From Luteolibacter luteus (GTDB taxonomy: Bacteria; Verrucomicrobiota; Verrucomicrobiia; Verrucomicrobiales; Akkermansiaceae): a DNA stretch of 64,000 nucleotides. The stretch spans positions 1,922,001-1,986,000 of the forward strand of contig NZ_CP051774.1 of NCBI RefSeq assembly GCF_012913485.1, in the 5' to 3' direction. Position numbers and translations under genes: made by a program. Below the pieces are notes generated by a model. That model searched no databases. It had not been told where the DNA came from and was given only the letters and a program-made list of their open reading frames with translations. This document shows, piece after piece, positions 8,579-16,786 of this stretch. The stretch's first letter is position 1; each line of letters opens with the position of its first letter.

Positions 8579-11500
8579 GGCAAGGTTGTCGCCAGGGCTC
8601 CATGTACGACCGTGGAAGCGGACGCGTGCTCCAGAGCAGCAAGCAGCTCGACCGACCGGAGGTCCGAATTGGTGAAGGCGAGCGACTTCTCAAGATGTTG
8701 CCTCGCCTTTTCCCCATCTCCGAGCCCGTGCCACGCGATGGCGATCAACAGATGGTTCTCGGCATCGCGGCGTGCCTGCAAGTTCTCGTCGAAAACGAGG
8801 AGATTCGGCAGAGAGGTCGCGAAATAGTCGATCTCGGCCTTTTCCTTCAGCTTCGCCTCTCCGAAAAAACGGAGGCTTTCGAAGAGTTCCCGGGCTTGCG
8901 CCTCGCGACCCAGCTCGCGCAGCGAGAGACCCCGGAACCAGCTCAGCGGGCTGTGTTCGGTCACCGCCATGTCGGCGAAGTCTCCGGCTTCGGCGGCGCT
9001 TTCCTCGAAGAATCGCTGCGCTTCCTGCGAGCGACCGAGCGTGGCCAAGCTACGACCAATCCAGTAGTTCACGTCCGCTTTCGCCTGCAACAGATGGTAG
9101 GCCTCCCCCAGATTCTCCGGTGTATCCATCGCCCGGGCGAAGAGTTCGTAGGCCTTGGCCGCGTCACCCGCAGCGAGTGCCTGGCGGCCCAGATTGAGCT
9201 GGGCCGTGGTGAATTGCCGGAGGACAGCGCCTTCCCCTCCCTCCCACGGGTGAAAGCGCCGGGTGGTGAGGAGTTCCAAGGCTCGTGCGGATTGGCCGCT
9301 GAGATTGTAGAGCGCCGCAAGTTCCACCGTGCAGTCGTCCCGTTCCAGCACCAGCGCTCGCCGAGCTTCGAGGAAGGCGAGCCGCTCCGCGATGGGATCG
9401 TTGAGCTTCTTTCGGAGCTGATCGTATTCGGAAAGCACACGGGCATCCTGCGGGTCCAAGGCCAAGGCTTTCAGGTAGCTGGCGCGTGCCGCGTCTCCAT
9501 CGCCGCGCAAGTTCCAATAGGCGATTGCGAGGTTGCGGTGGACGGTCGCGAAATCCGCTCCTGCTGCGACCGATGCTTCCCAAGCCGCGATGGCATCCGC
9601 GTGGCGCCGGCGGTCGTAGAGGAAATTTCCCAGCGCATAGGATGCCACGGGATCCTGTTCCTTCCGGGCCGTCGCTTGGCAAAGCACGGCGTACTCCTCC
9701 AGGCGCGAAGGAAAGAAGCGATCCGGGCACTGGCCGCGTGCCCCATGCCACGCCTCCGCGGTGTCCCGCAACGAGGCCAAGAGGTAGCGAGTCATCGGAG
9801 TCAGGGAAAGCGGATTGGGCACCGCCGATGCCTCCACCTCCGTTTCATGGTGCCAGCAAAGCAAGCGGGCTGCGTCATCGCCAAATCCGGCTTCGATGAG
9901 ATCGAAAGCGAGATCCAGAATCGTCTGGCCGTCGTTGCGCGTCGGGCTCGCGAAGTTCGCGCTTTCCGGCTCATACTCCCAGCGGGCCCAATGATCGAGC
10001 GGATCATGCTCAAGGATGCTCTTCAGCAGGGCGCTTGCCTCGGTCTCGCGGCCAAGCTTGCGAAGCACCTTCGCCTTCAGCACGTGGGCCTTCGAATTGC
10101 GACGATTGGTATCAAGAGCCTCCTCCAAGCGCTCAAGGGCGCGCTCGAAGCTGTCCTCGCGGCAATCCAAGGTAGCGAGCTGATATCCAGCGGCGGCACG
10201 CCATTCTGAATTCCAAGCCGCCTTCGCCAGCGCATCGCGGGCCGCAGCGTCCTCGCCCAGCCAACGCAGTGCGACACCGAGGTGATAGTGCGCCTCGCCC
10301 GTGACCGGATTCGGGTGGCGGGAGGTAAGCCGCGTGATCGCGATGAGGAAGTGATCCTTTGCCCGGGAGAACTCTCCCCGCTCCAAGGCGCGGCGGCCCA
10401 TGGCAATGCGACACCGGGCATCCGAAGGATCGCGGCGCAGGGCTTCCTCCCAGTACAATTCCGGAGAGCGCGTTGGGTGGCGGTATTGTTCCAGATGCTC
10501 GCCAACGAAATAGAGCTCGTCCGTGGAGGGGATTTGCTCCGGCGCTGCGGGCTGCGTGGCCACCTTGCGATCACGAACCAGCACACTCCGATCCACTGGC
10601 CGGTAAGACAGCAGTTCCCTGCCCTCACGGTCGCAGAGGACGGCCTGAAGCGATCCTTCTTGATCCCCATGCAACCGCAGGCCCTCCTTCCGCCATGCCG
10701 CACCGGGAGCGAGGTCGATTTGCTCATCAACCAGAGTCCGCTCGCCTTCCTTTAGCACGAGGCGGGCGCCCTCGATCCGGGAAGGAACGGCGGCTCCAAA
10801 ATCAATCGATCGATCATCTCCTACCACCAGCCGCAATGCGGCGCGAGTGCTGGCATTCTGGACCGGCCCCAAGCCTTGGATCGGCCACCAGTACTGGGAG
10901 AAGGTTTTGGTTTCGTAGGGCAGCAGGTAGGTGAAGTCCGGCTGGTTGTCCGTATAGACGCCGGCCATCAGCTCTACATAAGGGCCGTTCGCATCCGTAA
11001 GCTCGCGATCCCATGCGTGGCCGAAGCCATGATCACCCCAGGTCCACTGCTTCTTGCCGGGAGCGATGTGCCGGTCTGCCACATGGACGAATCCACCATC
11101 CGCGGCGAAGTCATAGCCGCCAAAGAAATCAAAGCGCGTCTGGCAGACCATGTAGCTGGTTGGCACGGGGATGTTCTTATACCAGCCGAGATCATTCGCG
11201 CCCGGCCGATCCTGGTAAGGCACCCCGTAGTAAGGCTGCTCCGCCTGGGGAAAGGTCGATTGCGCACGCACGGCGTGGTCGGCGACATAATGGACATCCG
11301 GCGGGAAGAAAGACTGGTAGCGATCATGCACCAAGGCCGCAACATTCGCCCACCAGAGGAAGGTGCGGGTCAATGCCGTGCGATTGTAGAGACGGCCCCG
11401 CAATTCGATGAGCGAGGAGTCCGGACGCAGGCGGATCCCGTGCATCCCCTTCAGGCGGTGAATCGGATCATGTTCGCTGAACCAAATCGTGTAGACGCCA

Positions 11501-11919
11501 TCCGGCTCCTCCTCGATCGCGACATCCGCCGGAAGGAAGGTCCCGGGGCGGTGATGCTGCGGCCAATTGAACTCCACCCCGCCGGAAATCCACGGACCGG
11601 CCAGACCGACCAATGCGGGCTTGATCACGTCCTGCCGGTAGAAGAAGTCGTAGCCGTCGTTCTGCTTGTCCTGCCCGACGAATATCCGGCCTCCGATTTC
11701 CGGCAGCATGACCAGCTTCACGAGATCATTCTCCAGCCGGGCGGAGCGGTAGCTCACCGGGACGGGATGATCGTGGACCTTGTCGATGAAGGGCACGGGA
11801 TAGACTTTCCCGTTGGATCCCTGATAGACGCGTTTTTCGAAGAAAACCGGATTCTTCTCCGGCACTCCCACGGGATAAGTGGGGATGACCAGCGGCTCGA
11901 TGATAGCGGTGACGGACAT
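8575..11919 (-). CDS. DUF5107 domain protein with C-terminal TPR repeats
   Basis: The first ~420 of 1114 residues match the DUF5107 type, a mutarotase-like beta-supersandwich with motifs such as MLPEIGGRIFVGQDKQNDGYDFFYRQ, GVEFNWPQHH and WWPIQGLGP. Residues ~480-1100 are a long array of tetratricopeptide repeats (for example ALRRDPSDARCRIAMGRRAL and YLKALALDPQDARVLSEYDQLR). There is no signal peptide. In other bacteria DUF5107-TPR genes sit in carbohydrate loci, but their reaction is not established. The N-terminal fold suggests sugar binding or epimerisation and the TPR part suggests a protein scaffold. It lies between the MFS porter (35 bases away) and the alpha-galactosidase, which it overlaps, so it is part of the same operon. 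Confidence 0.85.
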   Translation of the reverse strand: MSVTAIIEPLVIPTYPVGVPEKNPVFFEKRVYQGSNGKVYPVPFIDKVHDHPVPVSYRSARLENDLVKLVMLPEIGGRIFVGQDKQNDGYDFFYRQDVIKPALVGLAGPWISGGVEFNWPQHHRPGTFLPADVAIEEEPDGVYTIWFSEHDPIHRLKGMHGIRLRPDSSLIELRGRLYNRTALTRTFLWWANVAALVHDRYQSFFPPDVHYVADHAVRAQSTFPQAEQPYYGVPYQDRPGANDLGWYKNIPVPTSYMVCQTRFDFFGGYDFAADGGFVHVADRHIAPGKKQWTWGDHGFGHAWDRELTDANGPYVELMAGVYTDNQPDFTYLLPYETKTFSQYWWPIQGLGPVQNASTRAALRLVVGDDRSIDFGAAVPSRIEGARLVLKEGERTLVDEQIDLAPGAAWRKEGLRLHGDQEGSLQAVLCDREGRELLSYRPVDRSVLVRDRKVATQPAAPEQIPSTDELYFVGEHLEQYRHPTRSPELYWEEALRRDPSDARCRIAMGRRALERGEFSRAKDHFLIAITRLTSRHPNPVTGEAHYHLGVALRWLGEDAAARDALAKAAWNSEWRAAAGYQLATLDCREDSFERALERLEEALDTNRRNSKAHVLKAKVLRKLGRETEASALLKSILEHDPLDHWARWEYEPESANFASPTRNDGQTILDLAFDLIEAGFGDDAARLLCWHHETEVEASAVPNPLSLTPMTRYLLASLRDTAEAWHGARGQCPDRFFPSRLEEYAVLCQATARKEQDPVASYALGNFLYDRRRHADAIAAWEASVAAGADFATVHRNLAIAYWNLRGDGDAARASYLKALALDPQDARVLSEYDQLRKKLNDPIAERLAFLEARRALVLERDDCTVELAALYNLSGQSARALELLTTRRFHPWEGGEGAVLRQFTTAQLNLGRQALAAGDAAKAYELFARAMDTPENLGEAYHLLQAKADVNYWIGRSLATLGRSQEAQRFFEESAAEAGDFADMAVTEHSPLSWFRGLSLRELGREAQARELFESLRFFGEAKLKEKAEIDYFATSLPNLLVFDENLQARRDAENHLLIAIAWHGLGDGEKARQHLEKSLAFTNSDLRSVELLAALEHASASTVVHGALATTLP

Positions 11920-11954
11920 GGAAAATGGAGTGACGTTGACGGAAGGACCCTCGA

Positions 11955-13397
11955 TCAGTCGGTGAATTCACGCTCGATCTGCTCCAAGCTCTTGCCCTTC
12001 GTTTCAGGGAGGCGCAGCAAGACCAGCATGAAGCCGAGGACGCAGATGGCAGCGTAGATCCAGAAGGTATTCGCGGCCCCCAGCTTCTCGTTCATGATCG
12101 GGAAGGTGTAGGTAAGGATGAAGCAGGCGAGCCAGAGGCAGAAGACCGCGACGGACATCGCGACGCCGCGGATCCGATTGGGGAAGATCTCCGCGATCAC
12201 CACCCAAGTCACCGGAGCCAGCGTGGCCGCATAGCAAGCGATGGCTACGAGCACGAGGCTCAGGACACTGCCGCCCAGAATTCCCCGGGAGTAACAAAAA
12301 CCGATGAGAAGATAGACGACCGCCAACCCGGCAGCCCCGGCAAGCATCAGGGGGCGGCGCCCCAGCTTGTCCACCACAGCCATGGCCACCAAGGTGAAGA
12401 CGAGATTTACCGACCCGGTCCAGGCGATGTTCTGCAGGGTGTCATCAATGCTATAGCCGGCGGATTTGAAGATCTCCCCGGCGTAGTTGAAGATCACGTT
12501 GATGCCGCACCATTGCTGGAATACGGCCAAGCCGATGCCGAGCAAGAGGATGGGCAGAAGCTTGCGGTCGAACATCTCCCGCACACGCACCTTGCCACCA
12601 GTATCGACATTGTCCTCGATGCTGGCGAGGACCCGGGACGCGTAGGTATCGCCACCGATTCTGGCAAGGATGCGTCCCGCTTCCTCCGTGCGACCCTTCC
12701 TTACCAACCAGCGAGGGCTTTCCGGCACGACGAGCATGCCCAGGAGGAAGAGCAAGGACGGAACGGCGGTGATGCCGAACATCCAGCGCCAGCCGCTCGT
12801 CTGATTCCAACCAAGCAAGGCTGACTTGTCCGCATCAGCACCAAGCCAACCGAAGGCCTGCGGCATTTTCTGCGCGATCCAAAGATTCACCAACTGGGCG
12901 AGCAACAGTCCGGTGACGATGGTGAATTGGTTTAGCGAGACCAGGCGTCCCCGAGTATTGGACGGAGCGATCTCCGCGATGTACATCGGCGAGAGGTTCG
13001 AGGCCAAACCAATGGCTACGCCTCCGAGGATTCTCCAAAGGACGAACCCATCAAAGCTACCGGCCATGCCGGTGCCGATGGACGAAATGGCGAACAAAAT
13101 CGCGGAAACCACCAGCAGCCCCTTCCGGCCGAAGCGGTCGCTGAGCCAGCCGGAGATTACCGCTCCTGCCAAGCAGCCGATCAACGCGCAGCTCTGTGCC
13201 CAGCCCCGGTCAGCGGCATTCGTCAGGTGAAAGTGCTCCTCATAGAATGGTGCAGCTCCGCCAATGACCACCCAGTCGTAGCCAAAGAGAAGCCCGCCCA
13301 AGGCGGCGATGAGGGCGATCATCCAGAGATAGCCGCTCGGCTTCTCATCGGAAACGACGATGTCATCGGCGGCGGCGGATGCGGTCGGCAGGGCCAT
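11955..13397 (-). CDS. MFS sugar porter
   Basis: The 480-residue membrane protein has twelve predicted hydrophobic segments and the sugar-porter signatures: GGLLFGYDWVVIGG in the first helix, SDRFGRKGLL in loop 2-3, PESPRWLVRKGR after helix 6, DKLGRRPLML in loop 8-9, and PETKGKSLEQIEREF at the end. These proteins import monosaccharides or small sugars, typically with protons. It is the first gene of the run leading to the DUF5107 protein, alpha-galactosidase and epimerase, and it is divergent from an AraC regulator. Galactose or a related hexose is the likely cargo from context; the sequence itself does not fix specificity. Confidence 0.9.
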   Translation of the reverse strand: MALPTASAAADDIVVSDEKPSGYLWMIALIAALGGLLFGYDWVVIGGAAPFYEEHFHLTNAADRGWAQSCALIGCLAGAVISGWLSDRFGRKGLLVVSAILFAISSIGTGMAGSFDGFVLWRILGGVAIGLASNLSPMYIAEIAPSNTRGRLVSLNQFTIVTGLLLAQLVNLWIAQKMPQAFGWLGADADKSALLGWNQTSGWRWMFGITAVPSLLFLLGMLVVPESPRWLVRKGRTEEAGRILARIGGDTYASRVLASIEDNVDTGGKVRVREMFDRKLLPILLLGIGLAVFQQWCGINVIFNYAGEIFKSAGYSIDDTLQNIAWTGSVNLVFTLVAMAVVDKLGRRPLMLAGAAGLAVVYLLIGFCYSRGILGGSVLSLVLVAIACYAATLAPVTWVVIAEIFPNRIRGVAMSVAVFCLWLACFILTYTFPIMNEKLGAANTFWIYAAICVLGFMLVLLRLPETKGKSLEQIEREFTD

Positions 13398-13539
13398 GGG
13401 ACGAGTAAATTTCTTGGGTTCGGGCGGCCCGGGTCGGTGACCGCCAGTGTTCCTATCCCATCAGAAAGAGAGGCCTCCCAACAATGGATCATCTGTGGAA
13501 AAGGATGGACGTTTTTAAGATCCCGGCAGAAGCTTTCTC
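13398..13539. promoter_or_regulatory. Divergent promoter region of the alpha-galactoside locus
   Basis: These 142 bases separate the first gene of the sugar operon (minus strand) from the AraC regulator (plus strand), so both promoters must lie here. A short dyad GGTCGGTGACC is visible at about 13434-13444. No unambiguous -35/-10 pair or direct-repeat operator is visible. Control of the operon by the adjacent regulator is inferred from the arrangement. Confidence 0.5.
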
Positions 13540-14475
13540 ATGGCAAAATCCCCCTCTAGCGGCCCGGAATCCAGGATCGCGGAAGGCTTTACCGGGCAAC
13601 GTCTGGTCATCGTGCCCCGAGACCGGCTAAGTGCCACCAAAGCCCTGCCAGTGATCCGTGATCTCCAAGTCACCCACATCGGACACTTCGGCCCGGCAAG
13701 AAACCATTTCGTGAAACGGCTTCACGGCACCGCGGAGCATATCCTCATCTATTGCCTTGCCGGGAAAGGCGAGTGCAGGTTGGGAAATCGCCAGTGGCCG
13801 GTGGCGGCCGGAGACGCGGTGATCCTGCCTCCCGGGAAGACCCACAGTTACCTCGCCGACCCTGCAGATCCTTGGACGATCTTCTGGTTTCACTTCAAAG
13901 GCACGCGGGCCGCGGACTATGTAGCGGCGCTCGGTCTGGAAGCGGACAATCCCATTCTTCACTCGCCGCGGCCGAATGCCTTGCGGCAGGCCTTCGAGGA
14001 AAGCTATCGCCATGCGCTCCACGGCTTCAACGACAGCAGCCTGCTGGGTCTATCCACCGGCCTGGCACGGCTGGTCGGGCTGCTGCGGATTTATTCGCGG
14101 CCACGCGGCTTGAGGATGCACCGCACGGAGGATCGGGTGCTCGCGGCGATCCGCCGGATGCAAGCGGAGCCCACCCGGGACTGGTCGCTGGATGAGCTGG
14201 CCGGAGAAGCCGGGATGTCGTCACCCTATTTCTGCGAGGTCTTCCGGAAGCAAGTGGGCTGTGCGCCAAAGCAGTTCGCCATTCGTCAGCGCATGCAGAT
14301 CGCGTGCGCACTGATGCAGGAGGCGAATCTCACGGTTGCCGAAGTGGCAGCCCGTCTCGGATATGATGACGCCTACTACTTCAGCCGGCTTTTCAGCCGC
14401 CACATTGGCCAGTCTCCTCAAGCGTATCGCCGCGAAGTGAAAGGAATCAGCGGCGCGGGCAATACCTCCGGGTGA
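13540..14475 (+). CDS. AraC family transcriptional regulator of the sugar operon
   Basis: The 311-residue protein has an N-terminal cupin-like sensor (about 45-160, with ILIYCLAGKGECRLG and AGDAVILPPGKTHSYLA, then DPWTIFWFHFKG) and a C-terminal AraC double helix-turn-helix (about 205-305: DWSLDELAGEAGMSSPYFCEVFRKQVG, then VAARLGYDDAYYFSRLFSRHIGQSPQAYR). Such regulators bind a sugar in the cupin and activate divergent catabolic operons. The adjacent, oppositely read MFS/alpha-galactosidase operon is the obvious target. The size and arrangement resemble RhaR/MelR-type regulators. Confidence 0.87.
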   Translation: MAKSPSSGPESRIAEGFTGQRLVIVPRDRLSATKALPVIRDLQVTHIGHFGPARNHFVKRLHGTAEHILIYCLAGKGECRLGNRQWPVAAGDAVILPPGKTHSYLADPADPWTIFWFHFKGTRAADYVAALGLEADNPILHSPRPNALRQAFEESYRHALHGFNDSSLLGLSTGLARLVGLLRIYSRPRGLRMHRTEDRVLAAIRRMQAEPTRDWSLDELAGEAGMSSPYFCEVFRKQVGCAPKQFAIRQRMQIACALMQEANLTVAEVAARLGYDDAYYFSRLFSRHIGQSPQAYRREVKGISGAGNTSG

Positions 14476-14512
14476 AGCCGACAGCTTCCTGCTACGATCA
14501 GCGCATAGTCCG

Positions 14513-14644
14513 ATGAAGAATTCGAGGATATACATACGCTTCGCGTTGTTGGTGTTTGCCATTGCAGCCGCTGCCTTGGTTTTTGGTGAGGGCCTCCGAA
14601 ATGTTTCGCGCTTCTGTAGCGAGTTCCAATTCACCTACAGGTGA
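14513..14644 (+). CDS. Possible 43-residue membrane peptide
   Basis: A short frame starts at ATG 14513 (MKNSRIYIRFALLVFA) and holds one hydrophobic helix rich in alanine, followed by a short polar tail ending at TGA. It follows the AraC gene by 37 bases on the same strand. There is no homologue I recognise, and a short hydrophobic frame can occur by chance. Confidence 0.3.
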   Translation: MKNSRIYIRFALLVFAIAAAALVFGEGLRNVSRFCSEFQFTYR

Positions 14645-14913
14645 CGAACCGCAGCGCGCGGGTTAGCAAAGAATTTATGGAGGTTGCCAGATTCTACAAA
14701 AGCGTTCATTCCAAGGTAGAATTCTCCTTGGCTGCGATTGGAATCGCTAGTTTGCCAAGCATGGCAAGCTGTGTCATTTTGCTTGTTCTGTTGATACGTC
14801 CGAATCACTCGCGGCGGTGAAGCGGTAGCAGCCAAAGGCTCGGTAGATGCCACCCCTTTGTAAAAGCGGTCTATAGCACCATCCGTAGATTCTTGGAGAT
14901 GGCCAATATTCAT
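14635..14913 (-). CDS. Hypothetical 92-residue protein, accessory region
   Basis: I do not recognise this frame. It begins MNIGHLQESTDGAIDRFYKG and has no signal peptide, hydrophobic helix or known motif. Its first 13 codons recur in inverse orientation at 16606-16645 in the same reading frame, and the single base difference between the two copies is a synonymous His codon change (CAT/CAC). That argues the frame is, or was, coding. The second copy stops shortly after (HAYS then stop), so it is a truncated duplicate. The gene lies downstream of the displaced Rhs cassette on the same strand. Confidence 0.4.
   Translation of the reverse strand: MNIGHLQESTDGAIDRFYKGVASTEPLAATASPPRVIRTYQQNKQNDTACHAWQTSDSNRSQGEFYLGMNAFVESGNLHKFFANPRAAVRHL
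14868..14907 (+). repeat. 40-bp inverted repeat, left copy
   Basis: This segment begins GGTCTATAGCACCATCC and ends GGAGATGGCCAAT. It is present in inverse orientation at 16606-16645 with 39 of 40 bases identical. The pair encloses the displaced Rhs core fragment and its two exported-protein genes. Confidence 0.7.
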
Positions 14914-14968
14914 CCGACCTACTTATAACCCTTAGCATTCCGAGCCGGGGTCAGGAGAAACTTAGCTC

Positions 14969-15457
14969 CTATTGTTTTCCCCGTGCAGCCTTAACAAGTT
15001 CATCAATATTCGAAACGCGAAAAACACCTCCCGTTGGGAACACGGCAACGAAATCGCCAGTTGCAGACCCATCCATCGATGAGCCCAGTATTTCCCAATA
15101 GGCCAAGTGTGCGTCGTCCTTTCCTACCAGAACAATCTGATATCTTGGCTTCAAGCCGTTTATTGACGCCCCATTCGTGCTAACAACTTCCCGCAAGTGG
15201 GAAATCCCATCCAACACTCTGGTGCCTTCAAATTCGCCGACAAGCCGAGAACTCGTCCTAAGCTTTCGGACTGGGACGAATCCGCGCAAATCACTCTCAA
15301 ACACATACATCTTCTTTGCGTCCGACAAGACGCCGGAACTCTTCCATGAGGTTGAGAAGATTAACGAAAGGCTATTTTCGGACAGTTCTTTCGACGAACC
15401 CTTACAACCAAAGGCAAAAAATGAAAGAAAAACCAACAACAGCCACATCTTATTCAT
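14969..15457 (-). CDS. Lipoprotein, candidate immunity protein or displaced-cassette product
   Basis: Starting at the ATG at 15457, this 162-residue protein has a clear lipoprotein signal (MNKMWLLLVFLSFFAFGCKGSS) with the lipidated cysteine at residue 18. The frame stays open upstream into the Rhs core fragment, but the signal peptide shows that the gene begins here. The mature part is an unknown alpha/beta-looking domain, with VYVFESD-like strands and a final FVAVFPTGGVFRVSNIDELV. Its position just after a displaced Rhs core copy matches the layout of orphan toxin/immunity modules in Rhs loci, though no toxin domain remains between the core and this gene. Immunity function is inferred only from context. 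Confidence 0.6.
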   Translation of the reverse strand: MNKMWLLLVFLSFFAFGCKGSSKELSENSLSLIFSTSWKSSGVLSDAKKMYVFESDLRGFVPVRKLRTSSRLVGEFEGTRVLDGISHLREVVSTNGASINGLKPRYQIVLVGKDDAHLAYWEILGSSMDGSATGDFVAVFPTGGVFRVSNIDELVKAARGKQ

Positions 15458-15458
15458 C

Positions 15459-15922
15459 GGATTCCAGCCATCGTAGATCCAACGCCGGCTATTGAGGAAG
15501 ACCGGGCTAACCGCTGAGCCTCCACGCCAGACGTGCCGTGCAATGCGCTTGCCCTCCCAATTGTATTGGAAGGTCAACTTGGTATAGGACATCCCGGCTG
15601 TCACGGCTCTGGGGGTGCTCTCCATCTTGATCAGGCGGTTCTCCGCGTCCCAAGTATATACCCATCTTCCTTCATCCGTCGAACCGTTCCTTCCATCGCT
15701 GAGCAGGTTACCGTCCGCGTCGTAGGCTGGCGTTGTGGTCGCCTTGGCATACCAGAAATAATTGGTGAACGAGGCCGCAGGTGTGCCGGAGCTCCTCTTT
15801 GTAATCACGCTCTTCCAGACCGGATTGCTGCTATTTGCGATCCCACCCAGAGTCTTGTAGTAAATGTCACCGATTCTCTCACCTGCCGCCACGGCGATTC
15901 CGTCCACGCTCAGAGGCCAGGA
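15459..15922 (-). pseudogene. Displaced Rhs core fragment
   Basis: This stretch repeats part of the large Rhs gene (18849-19312, offset 3390). It encodes a YD-repeat segment including YDADGNLLSDGRNGSTDEG, WDAENRLIKMEST and FLNSRRWIYDGWNP. It has no start codon or signal of its own at the upstream boundary (15922), where similarity stops abruptly. At the other end it stops at GGATTCCAGCCATCGTA and runs directly into the lipoprotein gene. Bases 15614-15922 are identical to the main copy, while the remaining ~155 have diverged noticeably. It is a non-expressed remnant and a potential recombination donor for exchanging Rhs C-termini. Confidence 0.8.
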
Positions 15923-15970
15923 CGGACAGGACCAAGCAGCACATCAACGCCGATTCGAAGCCTTCGCCCT

Positions 15971-16477
15971 TCACTTTTCCTCTGGGAATGGAGCGAACGG
16001 CTCAGTTGGCATTATCACTTTCAATCTTGCCTCTCGATTCCCATCCCACTCCTCCCAATTCATCTGCGGCTTGCCTTTGGGCTCAATCGGAGCCAATGCC
16101 TTTACAATCAATTTGCTAAGACTCTCGCATGGACCTAGTTCCGACACAATGAATCGCCCCCCTAGCCTTTCGGACATTTCCATATCATTCAGTGGGAACG
16201 TCACTTCCCAAGCATCATTCTCAGATCTTCTAGAGCAGACCAAAAGCGAGATATAATCTGAAGAACCGCCAACCTTATCCCTATATTTATTAAGAATACC
16301 CACAATCAAATTCCCATCTGAAGAAGAGACAACCTGCTTCAGAAAAGCATTATAAGACAACCAAACGGGTTCGACCCTCCCAGGAAGAATTACAGGATGT
16401 GGAATCTTATCAACATCCAAGGATGCCCGACTCACCACACTCCCCCCAAAAAGAATCAACCCGATTAATATTTTCAT
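15971..16477 (-). CDS. Exported protein of unknown function in the Rhs locus
   Basis: The 168-residue product starts with a probable Sec signal (MKILIGLILFGGSVVSRAS) followed by a polar domain with no motif I recognise (IPHPVILPGRVEPVWLSY, LVCSRRSENDAWEV, FIVSELGPCESLSKLIV). Base composition is lower in GC than the neighbouring housekeeping genes, which suggests acquisition. It lies just upstream of the displaced Rhs core fragment on the same strand, the position in which the immunity gene of the preceding cassette would be expected. Calling it an immunity protein is inference from context only. No strong ribosome binding site is visible before the ATG. Confidence 0.55.
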   Translation of the reverse strand: MKILIGLILFGGSVVSRASLDVDKIPHPVILPGRVEPVWLSYNAFLKQVVSSSDGNLIVGILNKYRDKVGGSSDYISLLVCSRRSENDAWEVTFPLNDMEMSERLGGRFIVSELGPCESLSKLIVKALAPIEPKGKPQMNWEEWDGNREARLKVIMPTEPFAPFPEEK

Positions 16478-16579
16478 GACGTAAACTTACGGAATACTTG
16501 GAAAACCACCAAGAGGTATTTGTGGAAAATCCCAGCCTCCCGATCTGGTCCGTTCTGATCAATCCCGTCTCCCGATCCA

Positions 16580-16603
16580 TCGGTGTCGGATATCCGACAC
16601 CGA
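16580..16603. repeat. Perfect 24-bp palindrome
   Basis: TCGGTGTCGGAT is followed at once by its exact reverse complement ATCCGACACCGA, with no loop. It lies two bases before the right 40-bp inverted repeat. There is no T-run after it, so it is not an intrinsic terminator. It may be a protein binding site or the end of a mobile element. Confidence 0.6.
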
Positions 16604-16605
16604 CG

Positions 16606-16645
16606 ATTGGCCACCTCCAAGAATCTACGGATGGTGCTATAGACC
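16606..16645 (-). repeat. 40-bp inverted repeat, right copy
   Basis: This is the inverse-orientation partner of 14868-14907 (39/40 identical). It encodes the same IGHLQESTDGAID residues on the plus strand, then reaches a stop codon a few codons later. Confidence 0.7.
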
Positions 16646-16677
16646 ACGCTTACAGTTAGCTGCTCGCCAGCATCATG

Positions 16678-16786
16678 GTAAGCGCTCCATGGGGCACCAC
16701 TTCCCTCCGAATTCGTCGGGGTCGTAGATTTGCCATCTATGACCTCGACGAATTCGGAGGGAAGTGGTGCCCCATGGAGCGCTTAC
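16678..16786. repeat. Perfect 41-bp inverted repeat (long hairpin) at the transposase remnant
   Basis: The arms are 16678-16718 (starting GTAAGCGCTCCATGGGGCAC) and 16746-16786 (ending CCATGGAGCGCTTAC). They are exact reverse complements and are separated by a 27-base loop. Matching stops cleanly on the outer side. The right arm leads directly into the truncated transposase frame. It looks like an inverted duplication made during an abortive transposition or replication event. Confidence 0.8.

Noticed and set aside
8602-12057. Long plus-strand frames opposite the DUF5107-TPR gene
   Set aside because: They are complementary shadows of a well-supported minus-strand gene, with arginine/glutamine-rich low-complexity content and no recognisable motif.
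15459-15907. Treating the displaced Rhs core and the following lipoprotein as one 312-residue gene
   Set aside because: The frame is open through both, but its first codon lies inside conserved Rhs core sequence without a start context, and a complete lipoprotein signal peptide begins at 15457.
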